This document shows, in pieces, positions 1 to 10,081 of a DNA stretch of 64,000 bases. Numbering within the stretch: position 1 is the stretch's first letter; every line of letters begins with the position of its first letter. A program made the translations under genes and the position numbers. Source of the stretch: Magnolia sinica (lineage: Eukaryota; Streptophyta; Magnoliopsida; Magnoliales; Magnoliaceae); assembly GCF_029962835.1 (NCBI RefSeq), contig NC_080573.1, forward strand, positions 33,349,001 to 33,413,000, written 5' to 3'. Below the pieces are notes generated by a model. The model did no database searches. It saw only the letters and a list, made by a program, of their open reading frames with translations, and had not been told where the DNA came from.

Positions 1-430
1 AGATCTTGACCATGTAGATCCATGGGATTCTGTTCGCATTGTTGAGAAGTCCTAATAATGATAGAGACCAAGGACTGCAAATAATGATAGAAGTCCTAAT
101 GCATTGGAATCACCATAAAAGAGCATATAACATGAATTAATAAGATCCCATTTAATGAATGAATGCAGAAAAGATACCAATAAAGCATTCAACAATGATA
201 AGAAACTAAGTTTTTCCAAAAAGAGCCCCATCCAACAATGTAGTGGTTGCTCCAACACATCCAAATCCATGTCATTCTACTGAAAAGAGCCCCGATTGCT
301 CCACCTCACCAAAACAAATGTTATTTTTTTTGAAAAAATAGCCCCAAATATAAATGCCCATTTTCAACACATCTTTAAAATGGCCACCCAGCTAAATTCC
401 TAAAATCCTCACATCCTCTATTCATAAAAT
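1..430. other. unassigned flank of the satellite
   Basis: No convincing gene, terminal repeat or retroelement motif is visible. The sequence is moderately AT-rich, and from about 300 it grades into A/C-rich text that leads into the telomere-like repeat. If the second CACTA element extended through the satellite, its 5' terminus (CACTACAAGAAA) should be here or further upstream; it is not seen here. Confidence 0.4.
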
Positions 431-1264
431 CCCCAAACCTTAACCAAAAACCTATAACCTAACCTAAACCTAAACCTATAAACTTAACCTAAACCTAAAC
501 CTATAATCTTAACCTTAACATATAACCTAACCTAAACCTATACTTATAACCTAAACCTATTCTCAAACCCCTAAACCTAAACCTAAACCTATAACCTAAA
601 CCTATTCTCAAATCCCTAAACCTAAACCTAAACCTTAATGTATTCTCAAATGCCTAAACCTAAACCTACACCTAATCTTTATCTCAACTCCTTACCCTAA
701 ACCTAAACCTAAACTTGAAAACCCAAACCTAAACCCAGTCCCGAACCTGAACCCGATTTCCTAAACCTAAACCTTGACCTATTCTCAATGCCCTAAAGCT
801 ATAACCTATAACCTAACCTTAACCTATACTTATAACCTAAACCTATTCTCAAATCCCAAAACCTATAACTATAACCTAAACCTTAACCAAAAACCTATAA
901 CCTAACCTAAACCTAAACCTATAAACTTAACCTAAACCTAAACCTATAACCTTAACCTTAACATATAACCTTAACCTAAACCTAAACTTATAACCTAAAC
1001 CTATTCTCAAATCCCTAAACCTAAACCTAAACCTATAACCTAAACCTATTCTCAAATCCCTAAACCTAAACCTACACCTTAATGTATTCTTAAATCCCGA
1101 AACCTAAACCTACACCTAATCCTAATCTCAACTCCCTAGCCTAAACCTAAACCTAAACCCGATCCTGAACCGGAACCTGATTTCCTAAACCTAAACCTTG
1201 ACCTATTCTCAATGCCCTAAAGCTATAACCTATAACCTAACCTAAACCTATACTTATAACCTAA
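431..1264. repeat. telomere-like satellite, left segment
   Basis: Degenerate array of CCTAAA/CCTATAA words on the plus strand (TTTAGG on the minus), related to the plant telomere repeat CCCTAAA but mostly in 6-base steps. It contains two copies of the G+C-richer marker (about 735 and 1160) seen about 29 times in the main array. It ends in 'tataacctaa' exactly where the CACTA element starts and resumes after 10081 with the text expected next in the repeat, so it is the same array split by the insertion. Confidence 0.9.
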
Positions 1265-1283
1265 CACTACCAAAAAAATGATC
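1265..1283 (+). repeat. left terminal inverted repeat of CACTA element 1
   Basis: Starts with the diagnostic CACTA pentamer, preceded directly by the TAA target duplication. It pairs with 10063-10081 with a few mismatches. Confidence 0.88.
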
Positions 1284-1284
1284 A

Positions 1285-1830
1285 AAAGCTACGGACTATG
1301 ATAGTTTTTGGCTATGGATATAGACTGTAGCTATATTGCTACGGCTTAAATTCGTAGCTAACAATAATCGAACTGTAGCTAAAAGCTAAAACCACCACTC
1401 ACGCCTACAACCTTAGATGGCCCCATAAAGGACTCTACAATACACATTAAAATATGTGTGCTCCATGTAGGGCGTCTATTCATTTTGAAAGAGCATTTTT
1501 GGGCAAGAGCCCAAAAAAGGAAGTAGTTTGAAGGCTCAAGTAGACCACATGGTAGGAAACAGTGGAGATTAAACACCTACTATTGATCAATGGTATGGTT
1601 CAAGTTGACTGTCGAATTATCTATATTTTTGAGTCAATCCCTATAAAAAAAGTAAAAATTTAATGGACGGATTGGGTATATGAAATGTATCATGATGGAT
1701 CCCACAAAGCCGCCCTTAAGAGGGCTGTTCGTCCATGACCGTCAAAACTGTATGTAAGCGGATGTGAGGTAAATGGCTACGGACCATGGCTTTTAGCTAT
1801 AGATTAAAACTGTAGCCAGGGCGTAGTAGG
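1285..1830. repeat. left subterminal repeats of CACTA element 1
   Basis: Copies of AGCTACGG, GGCTATGG, GTAGCTA and their complements cluster at 1285-1390 and again at 1770-1830. The same words recur densely at the other end of the element (9768-10062). In CACTA elements such subterminal motifs bind the TNPA-type protein. Between the two clusters (about 1390-1770) lies unassigned sequence. Confidence 0.7.
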
Positions 1831-1837
1831 TAAATAT

Positions 1838-2575
1838 GTGAAAACTCTTCCTGCGCTGCCCTTTTTCTTTTCCCCCCTTGCACGAAACCTTTCATCTCCC
1901 TCCACTCCAAACCCATTCCACATCTCTCTCTCTCTCTCTCTCTCGATCTTGATCTCCCGCGCCCCTTTTCTCTCTCTCTCGATCTCCCCTCTCATGAACC
2001 CCTCTTCTCTCCCTAACCATTCTCTCTCTCTGAATCTCACGAAGACTTCCCTCTTTGACGCCATAATCCGCGTCCATTTTAGGTATGCAAGAATGATTTT
2101 CTTCTTCTTTTTTTTCTCTCTTTTGAATATTTATATTGCTGTCTTATTTTTGTGGAATTGGATTGGGTTTTTTTATATATTTTATTTTTATTTTATTTTA
2201 GGTTTTTTTTCTCTTATGAATGATATAGATGTTTTAATGGCTCTCTTTTCGCCCTTCATTTTTTGTGAAAATCCTCTCCCTTCCTCTCTCATTAGTCCTT
2301 GCATCATTGGCATCCATCTCTGTGACTTCCATTTGGTTCGGATCTTCGTTATAGCAAGCGAATTGGAGTTAGGTAGCTGGAAGGATTTCCAGTTTGAGGT
2401 TGGTCTCTGTTGGCAGGGTGAAGAGTGTCAGCTTCCCATCTCTGCAGCCCCCCGATTCCAGATCTGTTGTGCGGCCAAAAAGGAGACAGTTGACAAAGTC
2501 TGCGAGATTGTGTGGAAGCAACTGTGCTTGCCTGCCGAGATAAGTTCTTTTTTTTTAAAGAAGAAAAGGTCATGA
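1838..2575 (+). other. CT-rich leader-like region with an open frame, not a convincing gene
   Basis: A 245-codon plus-strand frame is open here. Its first third is (CT)n-rich (about 1915-2035) and the middle is T-rich hydrophobic text, so the frame is probably a composition effect. The last part (about 2330-2540) has more balanced composition and looks exon-like, but I could not match it to a family. The CT-rich block followed by exon-like sequence resembles a captured promoter/5' UTR and first exon of a plant gene. This is a guess. Confidence 0.3.
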
Positions 2576-5500
2576 AAATTATGTCTCATGAAAATTATGT
2601 ATATATATCCATTTTGTGAAGAGAATGGATCTCATGAACTCTTATTGGCTGAAGATATGGGACCCAGTCCTTAAATGATGGGACCCATTGGTTATTGCAC
2701 AGGTCCTAAATCTAGAAATGGATGGTTTTAATTATTTTGTCAGTCCTCAACTCTTCAACGTAGTATTTTTGTTACATTGCATTGCTATTTATCATTTTCA
2801 TATGTATGTTACCCATGTTAAAATCTGAAACTTTCAGATTATATGATTGAATTGTTGAAATTTTGTACGGACATCAGTACTGTCGAACATTGCCAAAATG
2901 ACGAGGGGAATGTCGTGGGACTGGTGATCACATTGGGAGAGATTTTGTTGTATTTTCTATTATTCCTTGTAATGGGGATCCTGATACCCTTTTATAGACT
3001 TCAATTTACCACCCCAATAGTCAATCATCAACTCTCCCAAGGTGCAATGGTCTTCATTTGGGAAATGTTAATTCGCATCAAAATCTCATAAGCTTAGTTG
3101 GCCACTCAGAATAGAGGCCACTGCTGCACAAGAGCCAGAATATACAAACATCAGGTATTCAAACCTTCCACTATTTTAACCTTAATTTGTAGCTGACTGT
3201 AGTTCAGATCACAGCTTAGATTATTATCAGATTACACAGCTAGTTTATAACAGAGTTGTCAGAGGGTCTGATGTAATGTGTCACAAGTATGTTCCTAGCA
3301 TGGTTGGGCCAAAAGAAGGTCTCTGTATGTTTTGTTCTTACTCTATGTTATTTGACTATTCATGTATTATCTTGATTGTATTTTGAAAGTTTTGAGTTTG
3401 TTGTTTATTTCATACAGGGTTCTTGCATCAGAGATACAGGACAAGATTTTATTTATGATTAATAATATTTCATCTTCAAATATGGATGTGAAAGTAAAAT
3501 AATTTACTGATATCCTGAGAGACTAGTACTATCCATGGTTTGCTCAATATATGGTGATGAAAAGGTAAGAGAAATCTTATGAATAACCTTTAGTTCATAA
3601 GCTGAATTTTACTTTACTGGGACATTATATTTGCTCAGTATATGGTGATGAAGAGGTGAGAAAAGGTTTCTTCTAGTTAATCACTATCTTTGGAGTTTTC
3701 AAATTTGAGCATCGATCTATTTAGCTAAGTGTATAGAAAACAACACATGTACATTGATGCATTTGGCCCCAAAGTCCCCCTATCTAGCTAATTAGTATTT
3801 GCTTCACTTTTGAGTTTCATCCAACTATTTTCTTTGTGAAGGACCATCAAAATGTGAGATTACTGTGGCATGACTTGAAGAAAGGCGATTTCTATCATCT
3901 AATGGCAACTCCAAAGTCCTTGCACTTATCATCTAGGTCTTGCCGTCCAACAATATGTGCAGTTCATCATGTGCTTTCTCACTTTTAGCTTCCTTTCTCC
4001 TTTAAATATGTGAACTCTAGTGTAGCCAATAAATTAAACCTTTGGAATTTGTACTTTCTATATCTAGTGAGAAGCTTTGTACCACAACAAAATATTGAAT
4101 TTTGGAGCATAAAGTGTTACATTAGTTGAGGAAGTTGTGCTCTTGCCCCGTGCGAGCTCTAAGCTATTCATTAGTTGGGCCCATTAGTGTTATGTGCTGC
4201 AACATGATCATCAGATGGTCCACATGTGTAGCCATTGATGAGTTTCAAATATCATCATTTTTTCCATATATAATGTGGCCCACCTGGTGCTAGGCCTGAC
4301 CTGATTTTTGGTTCGTGGGTAATTTACTGGGATCTACCTGGTGAAAAGCCTGGATCCCGCTTGTAGGTTTGGAAAAGGGGAGCTACTTGTTGTTGGAGCC
4401 TGCATTGAATTATAGTCAGTGCTCTTGCCATTATATAAACTGGAATAAGAATTCCAATAGTCCTCAACAATAGTAGCTGTTTGTCAGAGCAAAAAGACAG
4501 GATCAAAACATTATAATTCAAGGATGAATGCTAACATCGGATGTTATCTGCACTTCCATTAGGTGAGTCCCATCACTAACATGCCCTGGCCCAAAAATCA
4601 AGCCAGTTAGCTCATCAGGTGGGCCACACATGCAAATTTAATGTAGATTGTTGCTTAACAATGCAGACCCAAATCCATTTCCTAATGTGTTAACAAATAA
4701 CAATGCAAAAACAGGTTGGTCCCTATCTTTATGGAGACAACAACACAAGGCTCTTCACTTATTGGACTGTAAGTTTATACTTCTTTCATTTTTAAAATCT
4801 TTTATTGCCCTTTATTATGATTCATGTTTCCTTTACAAGTGATAAGCTTTTTCAAATGACATGGGTTATTTGTATTTTATTTGTTTCTATTGGAAGTTGG
4901 GTCTCAAGTAACATGAATTTTTTGTGTCTCTCATTTTCTTTTTTGCTCCCTTTTCTTCACTCCCTGTAGTAACTTGTGCATGTACTCCTTTTCTCCTTTT
5001 TAGAGGTTTTGACTACTCATTTTCCTTTCTATTATGCAACTGTAACACCAATCGGTTTTTCCACGATCACAATTCCATTTTCCAAACCTTGCTATGTTAA
5101 ATTTTTTCCTTCAAATCAGTTAGTGATTTTTTTTTTTATTTTTTTTTATTTTACCATGTATTGTAACTCTTTTTGTAAAAAATCAGTAAAGTGATTTGGG
5201 TGATCTCTTGTTTTGGTTAATATCTGTTAGATTGGCATGTTGTTTGTATGGAAATTTTTTTTTTTAACTAAAAATAAAATTGAGTTGAATTCTAAGATTG
5301 CAAGTGGCCAAACCGGGCATACTTGGTCGCTTAAAATGTAAATGATATGTTTTTTTCCTAATCCATTCTATTACTTAGTTTGTTAAACAATTTCTGACTA
5401 AGAAATTATGGGACTAATGTTAAGTCTATGATGATGATGATGATCCCAAATCTGATTTGTGTAAAAATCTTGTTTGGTTATTTTTGCATAATGGGTGTCA

Positions 5501-6854
5501 GAGTTCCACTTCTGCATTGTATAAGATTGTTCTTCACTTTCTTTTAGGAAATCAATATTACGCTTACATTTTAAAACCTGGATTGCATTTTGACCTGTTT
5601 CCATTGTTAAATTACTTCCAAATGGTTCAACCGTGCGTAAATGAATTTTTTTTTTAAAAACTTCTGATGTCTAGTTAAATACACATATAAAATAATCTCT
5701 AATTTACTCTCAACTTGTGAAAGAAAAGAATCAAATAATCCTTTGATCAGAGAAATTATCCTCGGGTCTTGAGTACAAGTGGGGCAAATGGTTTACTGAT
5801 CCGGAGTCTAATAGGCCCATAGTGCATATGTCATAGAACTGTTACTGGTTCTCGTTTTTATTCTGAGATTCTCTTTAATTCTTATGCTCAAATGGTTTAG
5901 GGGAGAAAACTACCTACTATTGGGCTGCTTCAGATGTGTCGAGTTCTTCCTTCTAAACATGTGCTGCTCCTGCTTCAAATCAATAATTCTGTTATTGATT
6001 TGAAGACTGATGTTGTGGAAAATGTTGCCTGTTGCTTGGATACAAATAAAATCCAGTGTTGCTTGGACACGTAAATAAATCTTGCAGACTGACTTTAGTT
6101 GTCCACACTAAGATTGCAGAGAGAACTTATTTTCCTGTAATTTATTTGTGTCGGTACTTCAAAAAGATGTGTATCATAATTTTATGTTGTGACCTTTAGT
6201 ATAGAAGTCATACTTTGATCATATCTTCTTTTTGTTTCTGGGTACCATAGGCTGTAATAGAAAGTCAACACTAAGTCATACTCTGATCACTTTGATATGA
6301 TGGGACTAACTGTGGTTGGACCATGTTCCAACAATCCTCCAGATTGAAAGATCCTTGCTAGAGAATATTTGGTCTGTTGCTGGTTGAATGGGAACCATTG
6401 TTGTTTCTCTTAGTGATTATTTATTTATTTGTTGGTAACCTTGGCTTGAAAAGCCAAGTCCTCAATGTTGAACAGTAGGCTGCCTTTCGTTTGGGACTCA
6501 AACCCTACTGTGTCAGACCATTGTTGTATTTTTTTTTCTTAAATCGTTTATGTATATGTATGGTTAGGATGTGTTTGGATGATACCTGTAAATGGGGTTA
6601 ACTGTAACTGATTTACAGTTAAATGGTTTATAGTCTGTGTTTGGATGCTGAAAATTGCCTGTAAATGCTTTTCTACGGCTTGCAGGTTTTGACCCTTCCA
6701 CTTTCATGCTTGATTAAAGTTCTTCTCTGCCCTTTGATTTTACAGATGGTGGAAAAGCTATTTTATTTGACAGTATGTGTTGTACTAATGTTCTGCATTT
6801 TTGGAGTCATATCATTTCTAGCAAGCTTATGTTTTTTAATGCTATAAATTTCAG
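2576..6854. other. CACTA element 1 interior, no recognised gene
   Basis: AT-rich, with T-runs and intron-like composition. Several possible splice sites are present but no protein family was recognised. Some of this is likely intronic sequence taken along with the captured gene pieces. A possible short exon lies at 6756-6783, just upstream of the acyltransferase-like exon, but it is too short to assign. Confidence 0.4.
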
Positions 6855-6954
6855 GTTTTATCATGGTGATCTAGTGCTAAATCCTCTTACACCTTGGGAT
6901 AGACCTCCATTGAAAAACATTTTCTGTATACGTGGGATAGATATGAAGACTGAG
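6855..6954 (+). pseudogene. captured exon of a phospholipid:sterol acyltransferase (PSAT1-like) gene
   Basis: A single exon of about 100 bp is bounded by an acceptor (aatttcag) and a donor (gag|gtaatg). It reads in one open phase and contains LNPLTPWDRPPLKNIFCI followed by a GIDMKTE motif. This resembles the conserved segment of plant phospholipid:sterol acyltransferase, a member of the LCAT family that transfers an acyl group from phospholipid to sterol at the endoplasmic reticulum. The family places this block ahead of its C-terminal catalytic region. The rest of the enzyme, including the serine hydrolase motif, is not seen, so the piece cannot encode activity. It lies in the same orientation as the NOT1 exons about 480 bp downstream, inside the CACTA element. 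The assignment is from memory of the family. Confidence 0.6.
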
Positions 6955-7437
6955 GTAATGCTATTTTATTTGAATAATAATCATTTCTAAATTCTTCTTT
7001 ATTTTTTTAAAATTTCTTTTCGTAATTGTGACTTGTGGTTTAAATTAGACATTATTAATTAAAGTGGTTTGCTTAGAAAGTTGTTGATGTGATCATTATT
7101 TGATTTGGCTTATATATGTGAATTTTTCATGCGTCAATTTGTTGCATGCTACTTTTTGACTTTTTTTTTCCTTGTTTGGAGGATTTACATCACTTTAGCC
7201 TAAATTTAGACCATATAGAGGATTTGTTTTTTTTTTGCTTTTTTTTTTTAATTTTTTTTTTTTTAATTTTTTGTTTTTTAATTCAAGACCATTTTCAATT
7301 TATTGTAATAAATATTATATTTCTTTTATTGTGTAGTAATATAAATTTTGTTTAATATTCAGTTTTAATTGTATTGCATCATTTTTTATGTTTAAACTAA
7401 TTATACTGATGTAGCTTATACCCATTATATCTCACAG

Positions 7438-7736
7438 TTACAACAAAGTGGGTTGCTTAAAGGGGATGATCTCATGGATCACTTTTTCCGAATCCTCATG
7501 GTAAACTTTTTCCGTGGTTTTTATTATGTTTCCATGAGAATCCTCCAGACCCTCACAATTGTTAAGAGTTTTCCTTTTCTTTCTACTTATAATTTCAGGA
7601 AATTTCTATAGCAAATTTTTTGGCCACTGACATGATTAATCCAAGCTCATTGTCCCTACAAATGCCACAACAAGTCCAGCATCTCTCATTTGCTGTTATT
7701 GATATGTATGCAAAGCTTGTGGTTTTAGTTATTAAG
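7438..7736 (+). pseudogene. captured NOT1 (CCR4-NOT scaffold) gene fragment, two exons
   Basis: Two exons in the same orientation are separated by a short intron. Exon 7438-7500 follows an acceptor (ctcacag) and contains GLLKGDD then HFFRIL. Exon 7599-7736 follows 'aatttcag', contains QQVQHLSFAVIDMYAKL and ends at the donor attaag|gtagcg. Spliced together they read as one open frame of 67 codons that matches a central segment of plant NOT1, the large scaffold of the cytoplasmic CCR4-NOT deadenylase complex. NOT1 is normally over 2,000 residues, so this is a small fragment without independent function. Exon phase and splice sites are kept, which implies capture of genomic DNA rather than cDNA. 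The donor sits exactly where antisense sequence of another gene begins. Confidence 0.72.
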
Positions 7737-8327
7737 GTAGCGATCTCTTTTTTTTCCTTCTGACTGAGCTTCATGCAATGAATGGAAACTAATTTGATGA
7801 ATGTTTATATCATAGTTTGGGTATCTATGAACAGTATCAGGAGCAATGGGATGATCTGTTGCAACCCCATGTGTGAGTTCTCTTTCTTTTCCTGAGGAAA
7901 TACCAAGTTCATCATTCTTCTCTTCCCTTAAGCGATCATAATAACCATGCTCTTGTCCTGCGAATCCTAAACCATCATGCCATTTCGACTCATGATAGCT
8001 TGCAGGTCTCTCCACTTGATCCTTGTAAAATGGACTGTTGTCATTAGGCAAAGCCAGAGATATGGTGTTTGTCATATTTAAAGAATCTAGCTCGGCGCTC
8101 AGGGATGAATTATTTGCTTTACTGTCTTGGATCATGACCGGGTAAGAAGGTTGGCCAGCAGCAACACCGTCTCTCTGAGATGTAGCTCCATCTGAATTCT
8201 CAAGTTTCAAATTTTCACTTTCTTGTGGCAATTTCTCATTTTGGCTAACATCAGCTGACTGCAATTGGCTAGTGGATGCAACCCTTTTAGTTCGCCCTTC
8301 AGCCTTCTTATTGTGGAATTCCTCTAG
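7737..8327 (-). pseudogene. captured exon of a BLISTER-like gene, antisense
   Basis: On the minus strand a good acceptor (polypyrimidine tract then ttccag, near 8328) leads into a long open exon that begins QLEEFHNKKAEGRTKR and continues for about 195 codons of low-complexity Ser/Asn/Glu-rich protein. The opening motif (LEEFxxKKAxxRxKK) is the N-terminal signature of plant BLISTER-type proteins, which interact with Polycomb components, and a few other coiled-coil proteins start similarly. The reading ends at a stop just past the junction with the NOT1 fragment, so the exon is cut at its 3' side. It is in opposite orientation to the two other captured fragments. The family assignment is tentative; that this was once real coding sequence is much more certain. 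Confidence 0.5.
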
Positions 8328-9767
8328 CTGGAAAAAGAAGCAAATGAAACTTCAGGAAGCAAGGGAGATTCATAACCTGACTGGCCAGAACAATGTTATC
8401 AATCAACAAAAATACTGCAAATGCATATATGAATGCAGAGCTGTTTCACTTACATTTATAGAGGTTTCGACTATATAGCAGAAATGATTCCATAATTGCA
8501 ATTATAATGCAGGTGAACAACTAGGATTGGCAGAAGAATAATTCAATTTGCAGTAGAGGCTCCATGTTTCCAAAAGCCAACAATGATAGTTGTGTTCAAT
8601 CATATTCACATCACCCTTTGTTCAAACAAATTCACATGAGCAAGGAAAAAATTGTAAGATTTTTTAGCAGTGTCACCGTCCGTCCGTCCCTCCCTCTATT
8701 GCTTTTTGAGCAACCGGAAATACCACACTAAAAAATTCCTGCAATGTCCGATGTTGCATCAGAAAGATAATCCACTGTATGCAACTACTTGATGATGAGT
8801 TTGTTTGCAATCTTGCCTAAGAGTAATTTGGGTTTGTTGTATATGATTAAAGAATTCTTTTAGTTGCTTACTTGATTGCTAGTCTAACTAGTTGTGGTTT
8901 TTTCTTGGCAGGTTGTGGGTTTGTTGTATATGAAGTTCGATCAATAATGGTAACTCCCTCTCCTTTTTATTGCATTGTAAAAAGAAATGCATTTGCTTGG
9001 TTTGCTAGTTGCAGGTGGTTTAACTGAAAATCATATCTACTTTGCAAACCATGTTGAGATTTTTGGAGGTAAGCAGGCACAGTCATTGTGGATGGGGCAT
9101 CCTGTAATTGACAACCCGTGCACATTACGATACTAGCCATGTATATAACATGTTCCCCCATTTTAACAATGGAAATGTGGAATTTGTTGCGGGAATTTTT
9201 TGTTTGATTCAAATCAAACTCCTTCCATCTCATGACTTAGTTGGGATTCTTGTGCAGATAGTGGAATATATACGTGTCTTTTAATGGATGTTGTGAAATG
9301 AGGTTTGTTCATGCATGGATCTATGGAATTGGGTGAAAGAAGATTTGGATTGAGCTTTGTGATTTATTTTTACTTTGTTTTTTTTTTTCATGTTGATATA
9401 GAAGCCTATGGAGTTTTTGAATGTGTTTACCAATGGCAGATCCTGTTTAAGGAATTTAAGAATTGCGTCCGAGTTGGTAGGAAATGTAGGTTTTTTTGGT
9501 TAGGCTTTGTTGGAATAAATGAATGTGAGAGCCTTCTGGAATTGGGTGATGTTGATTATCTCAGGATATGTAGCTGATGGGGTGTTATGGTTGAGAATTC
9601 TATTTCATGGGATGAAGTGGATTATTACATTCTTATTTCTAGCAGTTCATGGAAGAAAACACCTGATGAAGAAACTCATGAGTTGATCTGCCAGGGCATG
9701 TACTACAATGGTAAGAGATGCCATTATTATATATTCATTATTGTTATTTTTTAAAAATAGGCAGTAG
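8328..9767. other. CACTA element 1 interior, unassigned
   Basis: The upstream part probably contains intron of the antisense captured gene. Around 8890-8960 there is an acceptor-like 'cttggcag' followed by a short open stretch. At about 9590-9710 an exon-like stretch (WKKTPDEETHELICQG in one frame) looks like real but unrecognised coding sequence. No transposase motif is visible. Confidence 0.35.
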
Positions 9768-10062
9768 CTACGGCTATTAACTGTATCCGTTTATCTGGAA
9801 ACCGTAGCTGTTGCTGATTTTAGCCTATTGCTACAGTTTTCTCTCTACTTTTAGCTAGAGATATAATCCGTACTTGTAGATACTTAAGAGCTATGGAAGC
9901 AATGGCTACGGTTTTAATTCGTACCTATTGTTTCTATGGCTACGGATTAAATCCATAGCCATATCATTAAGACTTATGGCTACGGTACCAATGGCTACGG
10001 TCGTGCTACGGATTATAACCGTAGCTATAGGCCTTTAGCTATGGCTTTAATATGTAGCCTTC
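9768..10062. repeat. right subterminal repeats of CACTA element 1
   Basis: About 300 bp packed with GCTACGG, GGCTATGG, CCGTAGC and related words in both orientations, many more than at the left end. These match the expected arrangement of CACTA subterminal repeats next to the terminal inverted repeat. Confidence 0.75.
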
Positions 10063-10081
10063 ACCTAGTTTTCTGGTACTG
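10063..10081 (-). repeat. right terminal inverted repeat of CACTA element 1
   Basis: Ends 'ttttctggtactg', the inverted match to the left end at 1265-1283, with CAGTA in place of CACTA. It is followed directly by TAA, the second copy of the target duplication. Confidence 0.82.

Larger units (their letters stand above)
1265..10081. mobile_element. CACTA (En/Spm) transposon carrying host gene fragments
   Basis: 8,817-bp element inserted in the satellite. The left end reads CACTACCAAAAAAATGATC. The right end, read inward on the minus strand, is CAGTACCAGAAAACTAGG, a matching terminal inverted repeat with one change inside the CACTA pentamer. Both sides are flanked by the 3-bp duplication TAA (1262-1264 and 10082-10084), the length typical of CACTA insertions. 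Short GCTACGG/GTAGC motifs crowd both ends, as subterminal transposase-binding repeats do. No transposase gene was recognised inside. Instead there are exon-like pieces of at least three unrelated plant genes (6855-8327). I infer a non-autonomous, gene-capturing (Pack-CACTA-type) element. Confidence 0.88.

Noticed and set aside
1838..2575. 245-codon plus-strand frame as a gene
   Set aside because: Driven by (CT)n and T-rich tracts, with no recognised domain; kept only as a possible captured leader.
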